Positions 17,322 through 26,023 of a stretch of 64,000 nt of DNA are shown piece after piece. The position numbers and the translations under genes are program-made. The number at the start of each line of letters is the position of its first letter. Within the stretch, counting starts at the first letter, position 1. Source of the DNA: Mycobacterium sp. 155 (GTDB lineage: Bacteria; Actinomycetota; Actinomycetes; Mycobacteriales; Mycobacteriaceae). The notes beneath the pieces were generated by a model that made no database searches, was not told where the DNA came from, and was given only the letters and a program-made list of their open reading frames with translations. The DNA is taken from the NCBI RefSeq assembly GCF_000373905.1, contig NZ_KB892705.1, positions 620,001 to 684,000 of the forward strand. Reading direction: 5' to 3'.

Positions 17322-17419
17322 ATGCGCGTCAACCTCGGTCCTGACCACGCCGGATGCGAATTCAAGCAACCCCTCATCGACCACCTGCTGAAGAACGGTC
17401 CCGAGCGTTCCCGCCTGAG
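17322..17419 (+). pseudogene. rpiB: rpiB remnant: ribose-5-phosphate isomerase B with a large internal deletion
   Basis: The ATG at 17322 opens MRVNLGPDHAGCEFKQPLID followed by HLLKNG, which matches the N-terminus of mycobacterial RpiB. After about 27 codons the family similarity stops. In another frame the next bases read VPSVPA and a stop (17417-17419) two bases before nei, as expected for the rpiB C-terminus. About 125-130 codons of a normally ~160-codon gene are missing, and the junction is out of frame; the present reading continues to 17429, overlapping nei. The catalytic and phosphate-binding parts are lost, so no isomerase can be made from here. Confidence 0.8.
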
Positions 17420-17421
17420 CC

Positions 17422-18216
17422 ATGCCTGAAGGGCACACCCTGCACCGGCTGGCCCGGCTGCATCAGCGCCGCTTCGGCCGGGCGCCCGTCCTCGTGTCCA
17501 GCCCACAGGGCCGGTTCGCCGATGGTGCTGCCGACGTCAGCGGACGGGTGCTACGCCGATCCGAGGCGTGGGGCAAGCACCTGTTCCACCATTACGACGG
17601 TGGTCGCGTCGTCCATATCCATCTGGGGTTGTACGGAACGTTCACCGAAACACCGGTGCCGTTGCCGCCGCCGGTCGGCCAGGTGCGGATGCGCATGATC
17701 GGTGCGGAATACGGCACCGACCTGCGCGGCCCGACGGTGTGTGAGGTGATCGGCGAACCCGAGACCGCTGACGTCGTCGCGAAGCTCGGCCCGGACCCGC
17801 TGCGCGCAGATGCCGATCCGGAACTCGCCTGGAAGCGGATCGCCAGGTCGCGCCGGCCAATTGGTGCGTTGTTGATGGATCAGTCGGTAATCGCCGGAGT
17901 AGGCAACGTGTACCGAAGTGAGCTGCTGTTCCGTCATCGCATCGACCCGTACCGGCTCGGCATTCACCTCGGGCAAGACGAATTCGCCGACATGTGGACC
18001 GACTTGGTGGCGCTGATGAAGGTTGGTGTGCGTCGCGGCAAGATCGTCGTGGTCCGGCCCGAGGACGACCACGGCGCCCCGGCATACGGACCCGGCCGGC
18101 CCCGCACCTACGTCTACCGGCGGGCGGGAGACGCATGCCGCGTGTGCGGAACGGCAGTACGCACCGCTGAATTGGAGGGCCGCAACCTCTTCTGGTGTCC
18201 CTTCTGTCAGAAGTAG
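17422..18216 (+). CDS. nei: Formamidopyrimidine/endonuclease VIII DNA glycosylase (Nei1, Rv2464c-like)
   Basis: 264-aa base-excision-repair glycosylase/AP lyase that removes oxidised bases. It begins MPEGHTLHRLARLH; after Met removal Pro is the catalytic nucleophile and Glu is its partner. The H2TH region IGALLMDQSVIAGVGNVYRSELLFRHRIDP lies near residues 147-178, and the C-terminal zinc finger has CRVCG and CPFCQK. It overlaps the tail of the rpiB remnant reading and probably relied on rpiB's promoter in the ancestral order, so its expression may have changed after the deletion. Confidence 0.95.
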   Translation: MPEGHTLHRLARLHQRRFGRAPVLVSSPQGRFADGAADVSGRVLRRSEAWGKHLFHHYDGGRVVHIHLGLYGTFTETPVPLPPPVGQVRMRMIGAEYGTDLRGPTVCEVIGEPETADVVAKLGPDPLRADADPELAWKRIARSRRPIGALLMDQSVIAGVGNVYRSELLFRHRIDPYRLGIHLGQDEFADMWTDLVALMKVGVRRGKIVVVRPEDDHGAPAYGPGRPRTYVYRRAGDACRVCGTAVRTAELEGRNLFWCPFCQK

Positions 18217-18253
18217 CGCCGCGCCAACGCGTCCGCCACGGGACAATCGGCGG

Positions 18254-19945
18254 GTGGAATTGATCCTCGTCGTCGTCGGAGCCATTGTCGTCACAGCTAT
18301 CGCCCACCGGCGCGGACTGGAACCCGCCCTGATCATCGTGGTCGTCGGCATCGCGGTGTCCTTCTTGCCGGATTTCGAGCCCCCTGAACTCGATTCACAC
18401 ATCCTGCTGACCGTGGTGCTTCCGCCGCTGCTGTACTCGGCGGCGCTCGGATTCTCGTTTCCGACATTCCTGCGCAACATTCGGCCGATCCTGGGTCTCG
18501 GAGTCGGTTTGGTGGTGGTGACAGCGTTCACCGTGGCTGCGGTGTCATCGTGGTTGGTGCTGGTGCCGCTGAGCTTCGGGCTGGCCCTGATCCTCGGGGC
18601 GATCGTGGCGCCCCCCGACGCGGTCACCGCGGTGGCGGTGGGCCGCAAGCTGGGTCTGCCGAAGCGGGTCATGGCGATCCTGACCGGCGAGAGCCTGATC
18701 AACGATGCCGCGGCATTGACGCTGTTCACCATCGCGGTGGCCCAGGTCGCGGGCACCCGCACCTTCATCGAGGACCCGTTCCTGCTGTTCGCTTTCAGCG
18801 CCGTGGTGGGCCCGCTGGTGGGCGCAGTGCTGGGCTACGTCACGTTGTGGATCCGCCGACGGCTGGCCAACCCGGGTCTGGAGACGGTCCAGGGCCTGGT
18901 GGTGCCGTTCGCGGCGTACATCGCGGCCGAGGAACTGCACGCCTCCGGTGTGCTCGCGGTCGTGGTGGCCGGATTCGTGGTCGGCCACGGTTCGCTCGGT
19001 GCCGGCTATCAGACCCGGCTGCAGGAACGCTATGTGTGGAATTCGGTGGACGTGCTGCTGGAGGCGTTCGTCTTCGCCTACATCGGTCTGCACCTGCGGT
19101 TCGTGCTGGTCCACCTCAACGAGGCGCACGAATCGCTCATGGAGGTGGTGGTCGCGTCGGCGATCGTGCTGCTGATCGTCCTGGTGATCCGGCCGCTGTC
19201 GGTGTTCGTCATGTTTGGCCGCAACAAGCTGTTCCGGCATGTCGAGAACCGACTGAGCGTGCCGGTTCCCGAACATAGCGGGCGCCGCGCACCGGGTGCG
19301 GGGTCGCGGCGCAGCCTGATGGGCAAATGGCGCTCGCGTGTCGACCGCAGGCCGCTGTCCTGGCGGGAGAGCGTCGTGGTGTCCTGGACCGGTATGCGCG
19401 GAGTGGTCACCTTGGCCGCGGCCGCGGCGATCCCCGCGACGACGGCCACCGGCGAACCGTTTCCGGAGCGGGCCACCATTCAGGCCATCGCGTTCGTCGT
19501 CAGTGTCGGCACGCTGTTGATCCAGGGTTGGTCGCTGCCTCTGCTGATTCGGCGGCTGCATCTGTCGCGGTTCAGCGACGACCTCGAGGTCGACCGGGAA
19601 GAGGAACTCAAAGCCGAGCTGGTGGTACACGCCGTCGCCGACGACGTGCTCGCGGACTTCCGCGAGAACCCTCCTGTGCGTATGGATCACCGCGTGCTGG
19701 ATGAGATCGGCAATACCATCGCGCGCCATTCCCAGGACGCCGACGAGATGCCCGATCCGGAAGCCCACACCGAACAGGCCGAAGTGTTCGCCGCGCTCTA
19801 CCGCAAACTGCTCGCAGCGCAGCGGAGCGCGCTGATCGCCGAGCGGGACGCCGGACGCATCGAGGACGAGGCGGTGCGGGCCATGCTGGAGCGGCTCGAC
19901 CTGCAGGAGGCCGGGGTTTCAGCGCGGCTGGACAGCCGGTTCTGA
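18254..19945 (+). CDS. CPA1-family Na+/H+ (monovalent cation/proton) antiporter
   Basis: 563-aa membrane protein with about 12 hydrophobic helices in the first ~420 residues. CPA1 hallmarks are ILLTVVLPPLLYSAALGF, GAIVAPPDAVTAVAVGRKLGLPKR, and GESLINDAAALTLF with the ND ion-binding pair near residue 155. The cytoplasmic tail (about 430-563) is hydrophilic and helical. It exchanges Na+ or K+ for protons for pH and salt homeostasis. The GTG at 18254 is chosen because the hydrophobic first helix follows directly (ELILVVVGAIVV). It is convergent with the next gene, four bases away. Confidence 0.9.
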   Translation: MELILVVVGAIVVTAIAHRRGLEPALIIVVVGIAVSFLPDFEPPELDSHILLTVVLPPLLYSAALGFSFPTFLRNIRPILGLGVGLVVVTAFTVAAVSSWLVLVPLSFGLALILGAIVAPPDAVTAVAVGRKLGLPKRVMAILTGESLINDAAALTLFTIAVAQVAGTRTFIEDPFLLFAFSAVVGPLVGAVLGYVTLWIRRRLANPGLETVQGLVVPFAAYIAAEELHASGVLAVVVAGFVVGHGSLGAGYQTRLQERYVWNSVDVLLEAFVFAYIGLHLRFVLVHLNEAHESLMEVVVASAIVLLIVLVIRPLSVFVMFGRNKLFRHVENRLSVPVPEHSGRRAPGAGSRRSLMGKWRSRVDRRPLSWRESVVVSWTGMRGVVTLAAAAAIPATTATGEPFPERATIQAIAFVVSVGTLLIQGWSLPLLIRRLHLSRFSDDLEVDREEELKAELVVHAVADDVLADFRENPPVRMDHRVLDEIGNTIARHSQDADEMPDPEAHTEQAEVFAALYRKLLAAQRSALIAERDAGRIEDEAVRAMLERLDLQEAGVSARLDSRF

Positions 19946-19949
19946 CAGC

Positions 19950-20798
19950 TCAGAAGTCGCCGCCGCCGAAATCGAATCCGCCGCTGTCCCAGCCGCCACC
20001 GTCGAACCCGCCGCTGTCCCAGCCGCCGGCGTCGGTGCCGCCCCAGCCGCCGGTGTCGGAGCCGCCGTCATACCCACCGCCGTCATACCCACCGGAGTCA
20101 TACCCGCCGGTGTCCTGGCCCGCGGCGAATCCGTCGGAGTAGCCGTCCCCGTAGCCGTTCTCAAAGCCCTGCGCGCCGTAGTTCACCCCGTGCATGCCGC
20201 CGAACAACGAGTCGAACAGTAGGACCGACCCCACGCCCCAAGCGCCGGCCACCAGCGCGGTCTTCCACCACGGCTCGGAATACCACCCGGCAGGCACGGG
20301 CCGGCCGGCCACGCGGCCACCCGGGTAGTAGTTCGGGGTGCGCTGCGAAGGTGTGGGGGAGGCCTCCAGCCGGCGGCCCTCGAAGTTGATCGTGCGGTCC
20401 TCGGTGACTGCGCCCGCCGACCGCTGACCGGCCAGGGTCTCCAGTTCGGGGCCCGGATCGATGCCCATCGCCGTTCGTGCGGCGCGCACGTAGTAGAGGC
20501 CCTCGATCGCGCTCTCCTTGGCAAGCGCGGCCTGCTTGGCCGTGGTTGCCTGGTCGATCTGCGAGGACGCGGCGGTGTAGCGCTCTGACGCGTCGGCGAG
20601 CGCCTGCTTCGACGCGTCGTCGGTACCGGTCAGGTTCAGCACCTGACCGCCGAGGCGCTCAATGAGGCGACGCGCGTCGGCCTTGGCGTCGGCGAGGGAT
20701 TCCTCGGTGCGCCGTCCTGCCGCTTTCGACGAGCTGAAGACGGTGAACGCTATCGCGGCGATGACCAGGACGATAAGTACCAGCAGGACGCTGTTCAT
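19950..20798 (-). CDS. DUF1542-type membrane protein with Gly/Tyr/Trp-rich C-terminal repeats
   Basis: 282-aa protein. Residues 4-22 form an N-terminal membrane anchor (VLLVLIVLVIAAIAFTVF), followed by a helical, probably coiled-coil region (about 28-105). A second hydrophobic segment is near 190-205 (TALVAGAWGVGSVLLF). The last ~60 residues are a low-complexity tail of GGYDGG and GGWDSGG units. The role is unknown. A similar Gly-rich tail occurs in some envelope proteins, but I cannot assign a function. The DUF1542 name comes from memory of annotations of similar mycobacterial proteins. Confidence 0.7.
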   Translation of the reverse strand: MNSVLLVLIVLVIAAIAFTVFSSSKAAGRRTEESLADAKADARRLIERLGGQVLNLTGTDDASKQALADASERYTAASSQIDQATTAKQAALAKESAIEGLYYVRAARTAMGIDPGPELETLAGQRSAGAVTEDRTINFEGRRLEASPTPSQRTPNYYPGGRVAGRPVPAGWYSEPWWKTALVAGAWGVGSVLLFDSLFGGMHGVNYGAQGFENGYGDGYSDGFAAGQDTGGYDSGGYDGGGYDGGSDTGGWGGTDAGGWDSGGFDGGGWDSGGFDFGGGDF

Positions 20799-20849
20799 GG
20801 CGTCCAGGGTACCGACAGGAAACGACGAATACGGGTGAGCGGAGGTCCG

Positions 20850-22034
20850 TCAGATTACGCCGAGAGCGGAGTACACCTCGTTGGACAGCGCCACCGTGCG
20901 GGGATCGGCGTTGCACTTGGTCGCGTCGAAGTGGTTCATCACGTACGCGTAGCCGATGCGGTGTTCGAGGTCGACGAACGCGTATGAGCCGCCGGATCCG
21001 CCGTGGCCGAATATCTGCCGATTGGGGCCGGCGACACCGCGCTGGTTGAGCATGTAACCCAGCCCCCAGCCGTGATCGGCGACGCGCGGCCCGAGCACCA
21101 CATCGGTGTCGTAGCCACCCTGCGATACCCGGCACCGTTCCAGGTGTTCGCCACTGATCAGCTTCTCCTGGGCCAGCGCGTTGTAAAACGTCGCCATTCC
21201 GAGCGCGGACACGTGCGCGTTGGTGCTGGGGAATTCCGCTGACCGCCAGGCATCGAGGGCGTGAACGCCCAGCTCGTCGTCCGGCACGAAGTCCATCGAC
21301 ACCGCGAACGCGGCCCACGGATGGTCGTTCAGGTGCCGCGGTGGCCTGCCCACCCTGTTCTGGGCCAGCACACTGCGCACGGTCGGTTTGTTGAGCATGT
21401 CCGCGCAGCGGTGGTGCTCGGCGGCGGGCAGCCCGATGTGCACGTCGATGCCCAGAGGCTCGGCGATCTCGCTGCGCAGGTACTGGCCCAAGGTCCGGCC
21501 CGTCACTCGTCGGATCACCTCACCGAGGATGAAGCCGAAACTCACGGTGTGATAGCCCTGCGCGGTGCCGGGTTCCCACCACGGCTCGGCTGCGGCCAGC
21601 CGTGCGCAGACGCCGTCCCAGTCGGTCACGTCGCGCCAGTCCATGGGTTCGCGCGGGCCGATCACCCCGGACCGGTGCCCGAGCACCATGGCGATGGTGA
21701 TGTCCTGTTTGCCGGCCTGGGCGAACTCCGGCCAGTACCGGGAGACCGGCGCGTAGAGGTCGATCTCACTGCGATCGGCCAGTAGATGCACGCAGGTGCT
21801 CAACAGTCCCTTGGATCCGGAGAAGACGCTGGCCAAGGTGTTCTCGCGCCACGGCCGAGTGCCTGCTGCGTCGGCCGACCCACCCCACAGGTTGACCACC
21901 AGCTCACCCTCGACCCAGACCGCGACCGCAGCGCCGACCTCGCCACGCTCGGCGAAGTTGCGTTCGAACGCGTCGTGCACCCGGGTGAATTGCGGCAGGC
22001 ACGTGCCGGCTGTCGGGACAGCTGTGGTGATCAT
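20850..22034 (-). CDS. lipP: Serine esterase/beta-lactamase-fold hydrolase LipP
   Basis: 394-aa class C beta-lactamase-like esterase (family VIII), length and position matching Rv2463. The nucleophile motif SxxK is SGSK near residue 72, the Tyr motif is YHTVSFGF near 163, and the third motif GHGGSGG is near 345. These enzymes hydrolyse short-chain esters; true beta-lactam cleavage is usually weak. AGGAG lies five bases upstream of the ATG. No signal peptide is evident, so it is probably cytoplasmic. It is divergent from the large two-gene operon, with a ~250-base region between. Confidence 0.9.
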   Translation of the reverse strand: MITTAVPTAGTCLPQFTRVHDAFERNFAERGEVGAAVAVWVEGELVVNLWGGSADAAGTRPWRENTLASVFSGSKGLLSTCVHLLADRSEIDLYAPVSRYWPEFAQAGKQDITIAMVLGHRSGVIGPREPMDWRDVTDWDGVCARLAAAEPWWEPGTAQGYHTVSFGFILGEVIRRVTGRTLGQYLRSEIAEPLGIDVHIGLPAAEHHRCADMLNKPTVRSVLAQNRVGRPPRHLNDHPWAAFAVSMDFVPDDELGVHALDAWRSAEFPSTNAHVSALGMATFYNALAQEKLISGEHLERCRVSQGGYDTDVVLGPRVADHGWGLGYMLNQRGVAGPNRQIFGHGGSGGSYAFVDLEHRIGYAYVMNHFDATKCNADPRTVALSNEVYSALGVI

Positions 22035-22285
22035 GCGGGCTCCTGCGTGTAGGACCGGAGCCGTTGGCCGGTAAGTCGGGGACGCCCACCAATGTACGGG
22101 CCGTAGCTGTTACCACCACAGGGACCGAAATCGATTGGAAGCTATTCGAGACCGGGCTGTGATCAGGCTCTCAGGTTCAGGTGGCCTTCACGATTGTCGT
22201 CCTCGGCGTCAATTCCCTGTGGCACAGTGTCCTATCGGCGTCGACGTCGCCGAATCCAGTGGCTTGGCCGATCGAGGGGATCGCG

Positions 22286-25200
22286 ATGGCGCGCGAGATG
22301 GAAACGGTCACACTGCACTTCGACCTCAAGCACCTGGGGCACCTCGGACCTGATCAGGATTTCACCCTCAAGATGCCGGGCGCTCGAAGAGCGCTGATGC
22401 GTCACACCGCCCAGACCCGTAGCCGCCATGCCGAGTCGAATTCCGCTTTGGCACAACTGAACCACGACCAACAGAACCGCTTCACGCACTACGCCGAATC
22501 GGTGTCCTTGCCGGCGGATGCCGTGAGCTTCTGCTGGATCGGGTATCCATCTCGCCGCCCGGGTGCGGTGTCGGACGAAAGTGCCGTGATCTTTCAGCAT
22601 GTTCCCCGCAGCGCGGCCCGTCGCGCGATCCGCACCTTGCGCCGCAACGGCGAGCTATTCCCGGGCCGGCTGCGCCCGTTCGGGATTGACGTGACTGGGG
22701 ACGAAGGTGGCGTCGAGTCGCTGCACCTGGACGCGTCGCTGCTCGTCACGCCGGCGGAGACTGCGACCACCATGGTGATGCAGCATCCCGCCATCGGCAC
22801 GCTGATCCCAGAAGATCACTGGTCCATCGCCGAAAAGCTTGTCCCCGAACAACCCTCGTTCACGGCGCTGTACACATACCTGTCTCTCCACCCGCCCGAG
22901 GGTGACGATGCGTGGTACGAGAACACCTATGTGACCGATGACGATGGCAAGCCCGTGGAGCCGACAGCCCAGCTCACCGACTCGGACGCGCCGCCCGCAC
23001 CTTGGCCCACCACGGTGGTCGACGGTCGAAAAATTCCGGTCATTCCCCAACACCGACTCGTCAAGGATCTCGATGACGTGCTCAGGCCGGTGATCCAAGA
23101 GGTGGTCCGGGCGGTGGCGCAGACATCGAGCTTCAAGGGGCAGCAGTGGACCACCCAGCACGGCGTCACAAGCCAGGTGCGGACGAATACGTCTGTGCCT
23201 CAGGGGGAAATATCCACCGCGGCGGTGCCGGCGCAGACCCATTGGACCCTGGTCAACAAGACTTCCATGTACGGCCTAGACCTTTATCAGGATTCGATCG
23301 AATTCGACGAGTCGACCCAGACGCTGAGGTTCGACGTCAAGAACTGGCCCAACCGCGGGCTGGGCGTCTACGTCCAGTTTGTCGACGTCGAGGGCAAGCC
23401 GATGAACAACCCCGAAAGCTGGAAGGACCGGTTGTCGGACTGGCCATGGGGCCTGAGTGAGCAGCTTCAGCCCAATCCCAGCAAGAAGTACCTATGCCAC
23501 ATCGGTGCGGGCAACACGGTGTTCGGCATTCCGGTCTGGACGGACAGGGAATCGATCTCCTTTGTCGTTCCCCACGGGGCAGCCGGCGCGAACATCCTCG
23601 TCGGCGGCCTCGGCAGCGGGGACGCGGACATGGACGTCGACAAGGTCGGTCTGATCTATACCTGTGTGGCCAGCTACGGCATACCCGCTTTTCTCGCCGC
23701 ACTCTCGATCGGCGTGAAAAGCACCAAGTGGTACCGGACCGTCCTCGAGGACAACGATGTCCTCAAGGGCTTGATCGCCGAGGGGATGATCCTGGTCAAG
23801 CTCGGAACCGTCGGTCCCCAGCAGACTCTGGTGTGGGCCTCCGACAAGGTCGCCGGCATCATCTTCTCGAAGTCGCTCGAGAAACTGGCCAAGGCGATCA
23901 CCGGCTATGTGACCGTGTCGCAGATCGTCGACAACGCCCCCTTCGTCGGCTGGGCGCTGCGCATCGCCTCCGTCGCAGGCAGCATCGCCGACATGGCGGC
24001 CACGAGTGTGGCGGTCAGTCTCTCGCCGGCCACCTACAAGCTAGAGGCGAAACGTTCGATGACACTCGGTATCTCGGTGTCCCCGGACCCCGGACATCGC
24101 ATCTGGCCGAACGGAGCCGACCATTTCGTCATCGACGTCTGCTACCCGGGCGGCACCACCCTGACCAAGACCGGACCAATGCCCGCCAGAGGAGACATGC
24201 CGATCAGGGTTACCTACTCGTCAGACACCGGCGACGCCGTTCCCGCCGCGCGAGGTCAAAAGTTTCGGATCGTCGCCGCCATCTACACGGCTTCGAACTG
24301 GTTGTGCGGCAAGTGGGTCAGCGGTGAGATCGACGCGGTACCCAACGACGGCTCCTCCCGGACCGAGACGGGTGCCATCACCGAGCAGTTGGTGCCGCTG
24401 GACGCGAACACCCGATACACGCATACGAAGAAACTCGACTTCGACGCGACAACCAAGGCCTACCTCTGGAGAGCGACCCCAAACGCACCGTCTCAGACCA
24501 CCGCCAGCCTGGTTCAGCCGGGGCAGGATCTGGTTCAGCTGATCGGGGTGACGATGAACGACCCGGCGCACCGGCTCGGCTATTGCTACCAGGCCAAGAA
24601 CCAGAACCTGCCGATGGACTATGACGCCGCGAGCCGCGCGAACCCGATGTTCGTCTTCCGGAGCATTTCCACACTGGTGAACCCGGCCGAAGGCATGCTG
24701 TCGCCCGCGCGGGGATTCTCACTGCAACCCCAGATCGCCTACGACCACCTCGGCAGTGAGACAGCTGACGGCTCCCTGATCGCGGGAGTCCAGAATTTCT
24801 ATCTCGACACCCGCACTTACGGTTCTACCGGTCTGACCCATCTGCGTCGGGTCGATCTGGCGGGCAACGGCGACAGCACCTTTCGTTACGACTCCACCCA
24901 GAGCTGGGGGACATTCGGATTTCTGGACCTTAAGGCGATGGTCGTGCATCCGAACGGATACGTCGTTGCCGTGAGCTATGACGACCACAAGCTTGCGATC
25001 CTCAAACTGCCGAGCGCCGGGATGTCCGACGCGGATGCCCCGCAGGCCTTATCTCACTGCGGCAACGGTGTACGTGAGGGGCTGCTGAACGGTCCGGTGG
25101 GCCTGACCATCACCCTGGACGGCCGCATCCTGGTGCTGGAGCGCACCAGTGCTCGTATCCAGGCGTTCGACACCCAGGCCAACCCGGTGCGATGCTTTTC

Positions 25201-26023
25201 CGGGCCGCTCGAATTCAGCTTCGCCGACGGGGGCCTCGCAGCCGAATTGGACAGGGGCACAGCGACACCTGCTCTGCTGCAGGCACTTCAGCTCAACGTC
25301 CCCGCGGGCAAGACCTCGGCGAACGCCGGCCAGCCGCGTTATCTGTGTGCGCCGGTCCTGAGCCTGTCGGCAAGTGATGCGCCGGTTCTCGATGCGGGCC
25401 GGGTCACGCCGGACCTGGTCAAGCACTTCGACGATCACGGTCTGACCTTGAGCGGCGACGCCACCATTCTGCGCACCGCGCCGGGTAACTGGCTCGTGCT
25501 CGACACCGACGAGGGCCTCAGCTATGACGTGCGACTGGGCGGTGAGGGTGCCGGCGAAATCGACGTGTACCGCTGCTTCGCCCCGACGGTGGAGATCAGG
25601 TCACCGGGTGCCGAATGGCTGCTGCAGGACAAGACGCACACACTGAGTTTCGCGGTCACCGCGCGGGATGGTCGCTTGCGATTCCGGAACCTGACGGCGT
25701 GCCTGCCGCTCAAGAAGGAGTCGACGGCCAAGGTCACCTGTCTCGATATCGCAGTGGAGGCCAAGGGTTTCATCTACGTGCTGTCCTACGCGAACGACGG
25801 GGCCCGTCCCACCGACTACCGACTCGACATCTACAAACCCGACGGCACACCGCTGAGCGCGAACGCCCATCAGGGCCAGGTCAACGCTGCCCGGCTGGAG
25901 GTCGACCGGTGGCGGACCCTCTTCGCACTCAACTATGAGCAAATGCAGGGCCGCAACGGACGGGCCGAACCCACGGTGAGCCAATGGAATACGTTGCCGC
26001 AGAGTGAGGAGCACACCGCATGA
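22286..26023 (+). CDS. Large protein of unknown function with hydrophobic centre and beta-propeller-like C-terminal half
   Basis: 1245 aa from the ATG at 22286, which follows GAGGGG by six bases; a GTG at 22181 would add 35 residues but lacks a good site. I do not recognise the family. Residues 1-220 are soluble and charged. Around 400-450 is a beta-rich stretch (AGNTVFGIPVWTDRESISFV, then GGLGSGDADMDVDKVG). About 454-580 holds three hydrophobic helical segments (IYTCVASYGIPAFLAALSIG; EGMILVKLGTVG; VGWALRIASVAGSIADMAAT). From ~850 on, NHL-like strands appear (HPNGYVVAVSYDDHKLAIL; LDGRILVLERTSARIQAFD; KGFIYVLSYAN). There is no signal peptide. Its stop overlaps the start of the pentapeptide-repeat gene (ATGA), so the two are co-translated and probably function together. 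Confidence 0.75.
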   Translation: MAREMETVTLHFDLKHLGHLGPDQDFTLKMPGARRALMRHTAQTRSRHAESNSALAQLNHDQQNRFTHYAESVSLPADAVSFCWIGYPSRRPGAVSDESAVIFQHVPRSAARRAIRTLRRNGELFPGRLRPFGIDVTGDEGGVESLHLDASLLVTPAETATTMVMQHPAIGTLIPEDHWSIAEKLVPEQPSFTALYTYLSLHPPEGDDAWYENTYVTDDDGKPVEPTAQLTDSDAPPAPWPTTVVDGRKIPVIPQHRLVKDLDDVLRPVIQEVVRAVAQTSSFKGQQWTTQHGVTSQVRTNTSVPQGEISTAAVPAQTHWTLVNKTSMYGLDLYQDSIEFDESTQTLRFDVKNWPNRGLGVYVQFVDVEGKPMNNPESWKDRLSDWPWGLSEQLQPNPSKKYLCHIGAGNTVFGIPVWTDRESISFVVPHGAAGANILVGGLGSGDADMDVDKVGLIYTCVASYGIPAFLAALSIGVKSTKWYRTVLEDNDVLKGLIAEGMILVKLGTVGPQQTLVWASDKVAGIIFSKSLEKLAKAITGYVTVSQIVDNAPFVGWALRIASVAGSIADMAATSVAVSLSPATYKLEAKRSMTLGISVSPDPGHRIWPNGADHFVIDVCYPGGTTLTKTGPMPARGDMPIRVTYSSDTGDAVPAARGQKFRIVAAIYTASNWLCGKWVSGEIDAVPNDGSSRTETGAITEQLVPLDANTRYTHTKKLDFDATTKAYLWRATPNAPSQTTASLVQPGQDLVQLIGVTMNDPAHRLGYCYQAKNQNLPMDYDAASRANPMFVFRSISTLVNPAEGMLSPARGFSLQPQIAYDHLGSETADGSLIAGVQNFYLDTRTYGSTGLTHLRRVDLAGNGDSTFRYDSTQSWGTFGFLDLKAMVVHPNGYVVAVSYDDHKLAILKLPSAGMSDADAPQALSHCGNGVREGLLNGPVGLTITLDGRILVLERTSARIQAFDTQANPVRCFSGPLEFSFADGGLAAELDRGTATPALLQALQLNVPAGKTSANAGQPRYLCAPVLSLSASDAPVLDAGRVTPDLVKHFDDHGLTLSGDATILRTAPGNWLVLDTDEGLSYDVRLGGEGAGEIDVYRCFAPTVEIRSPGAEWLLQDKTHTLSFAVTARDGRLRFRNLTACLPLKKESTAKVTCLDIAVEAKGFIYVLSYANDGARPTDYRLDIYKPDGTPLSANAHQGQVNAARLEVDRWRTLFALNYEQMQGRNGRAEPTVSQWNTLPQSEEHTA

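Noticed and set aside
22181..22285. Upstream GTG start adding 35 residues with a hydrophobic stretch to the 1245-aa protein
   Set aside because: It lacks a ribosome-binding site and positive N-terminal charge; the ATG at 22286 has GAGGGG at good spacing. Kept only as a minor alternative.
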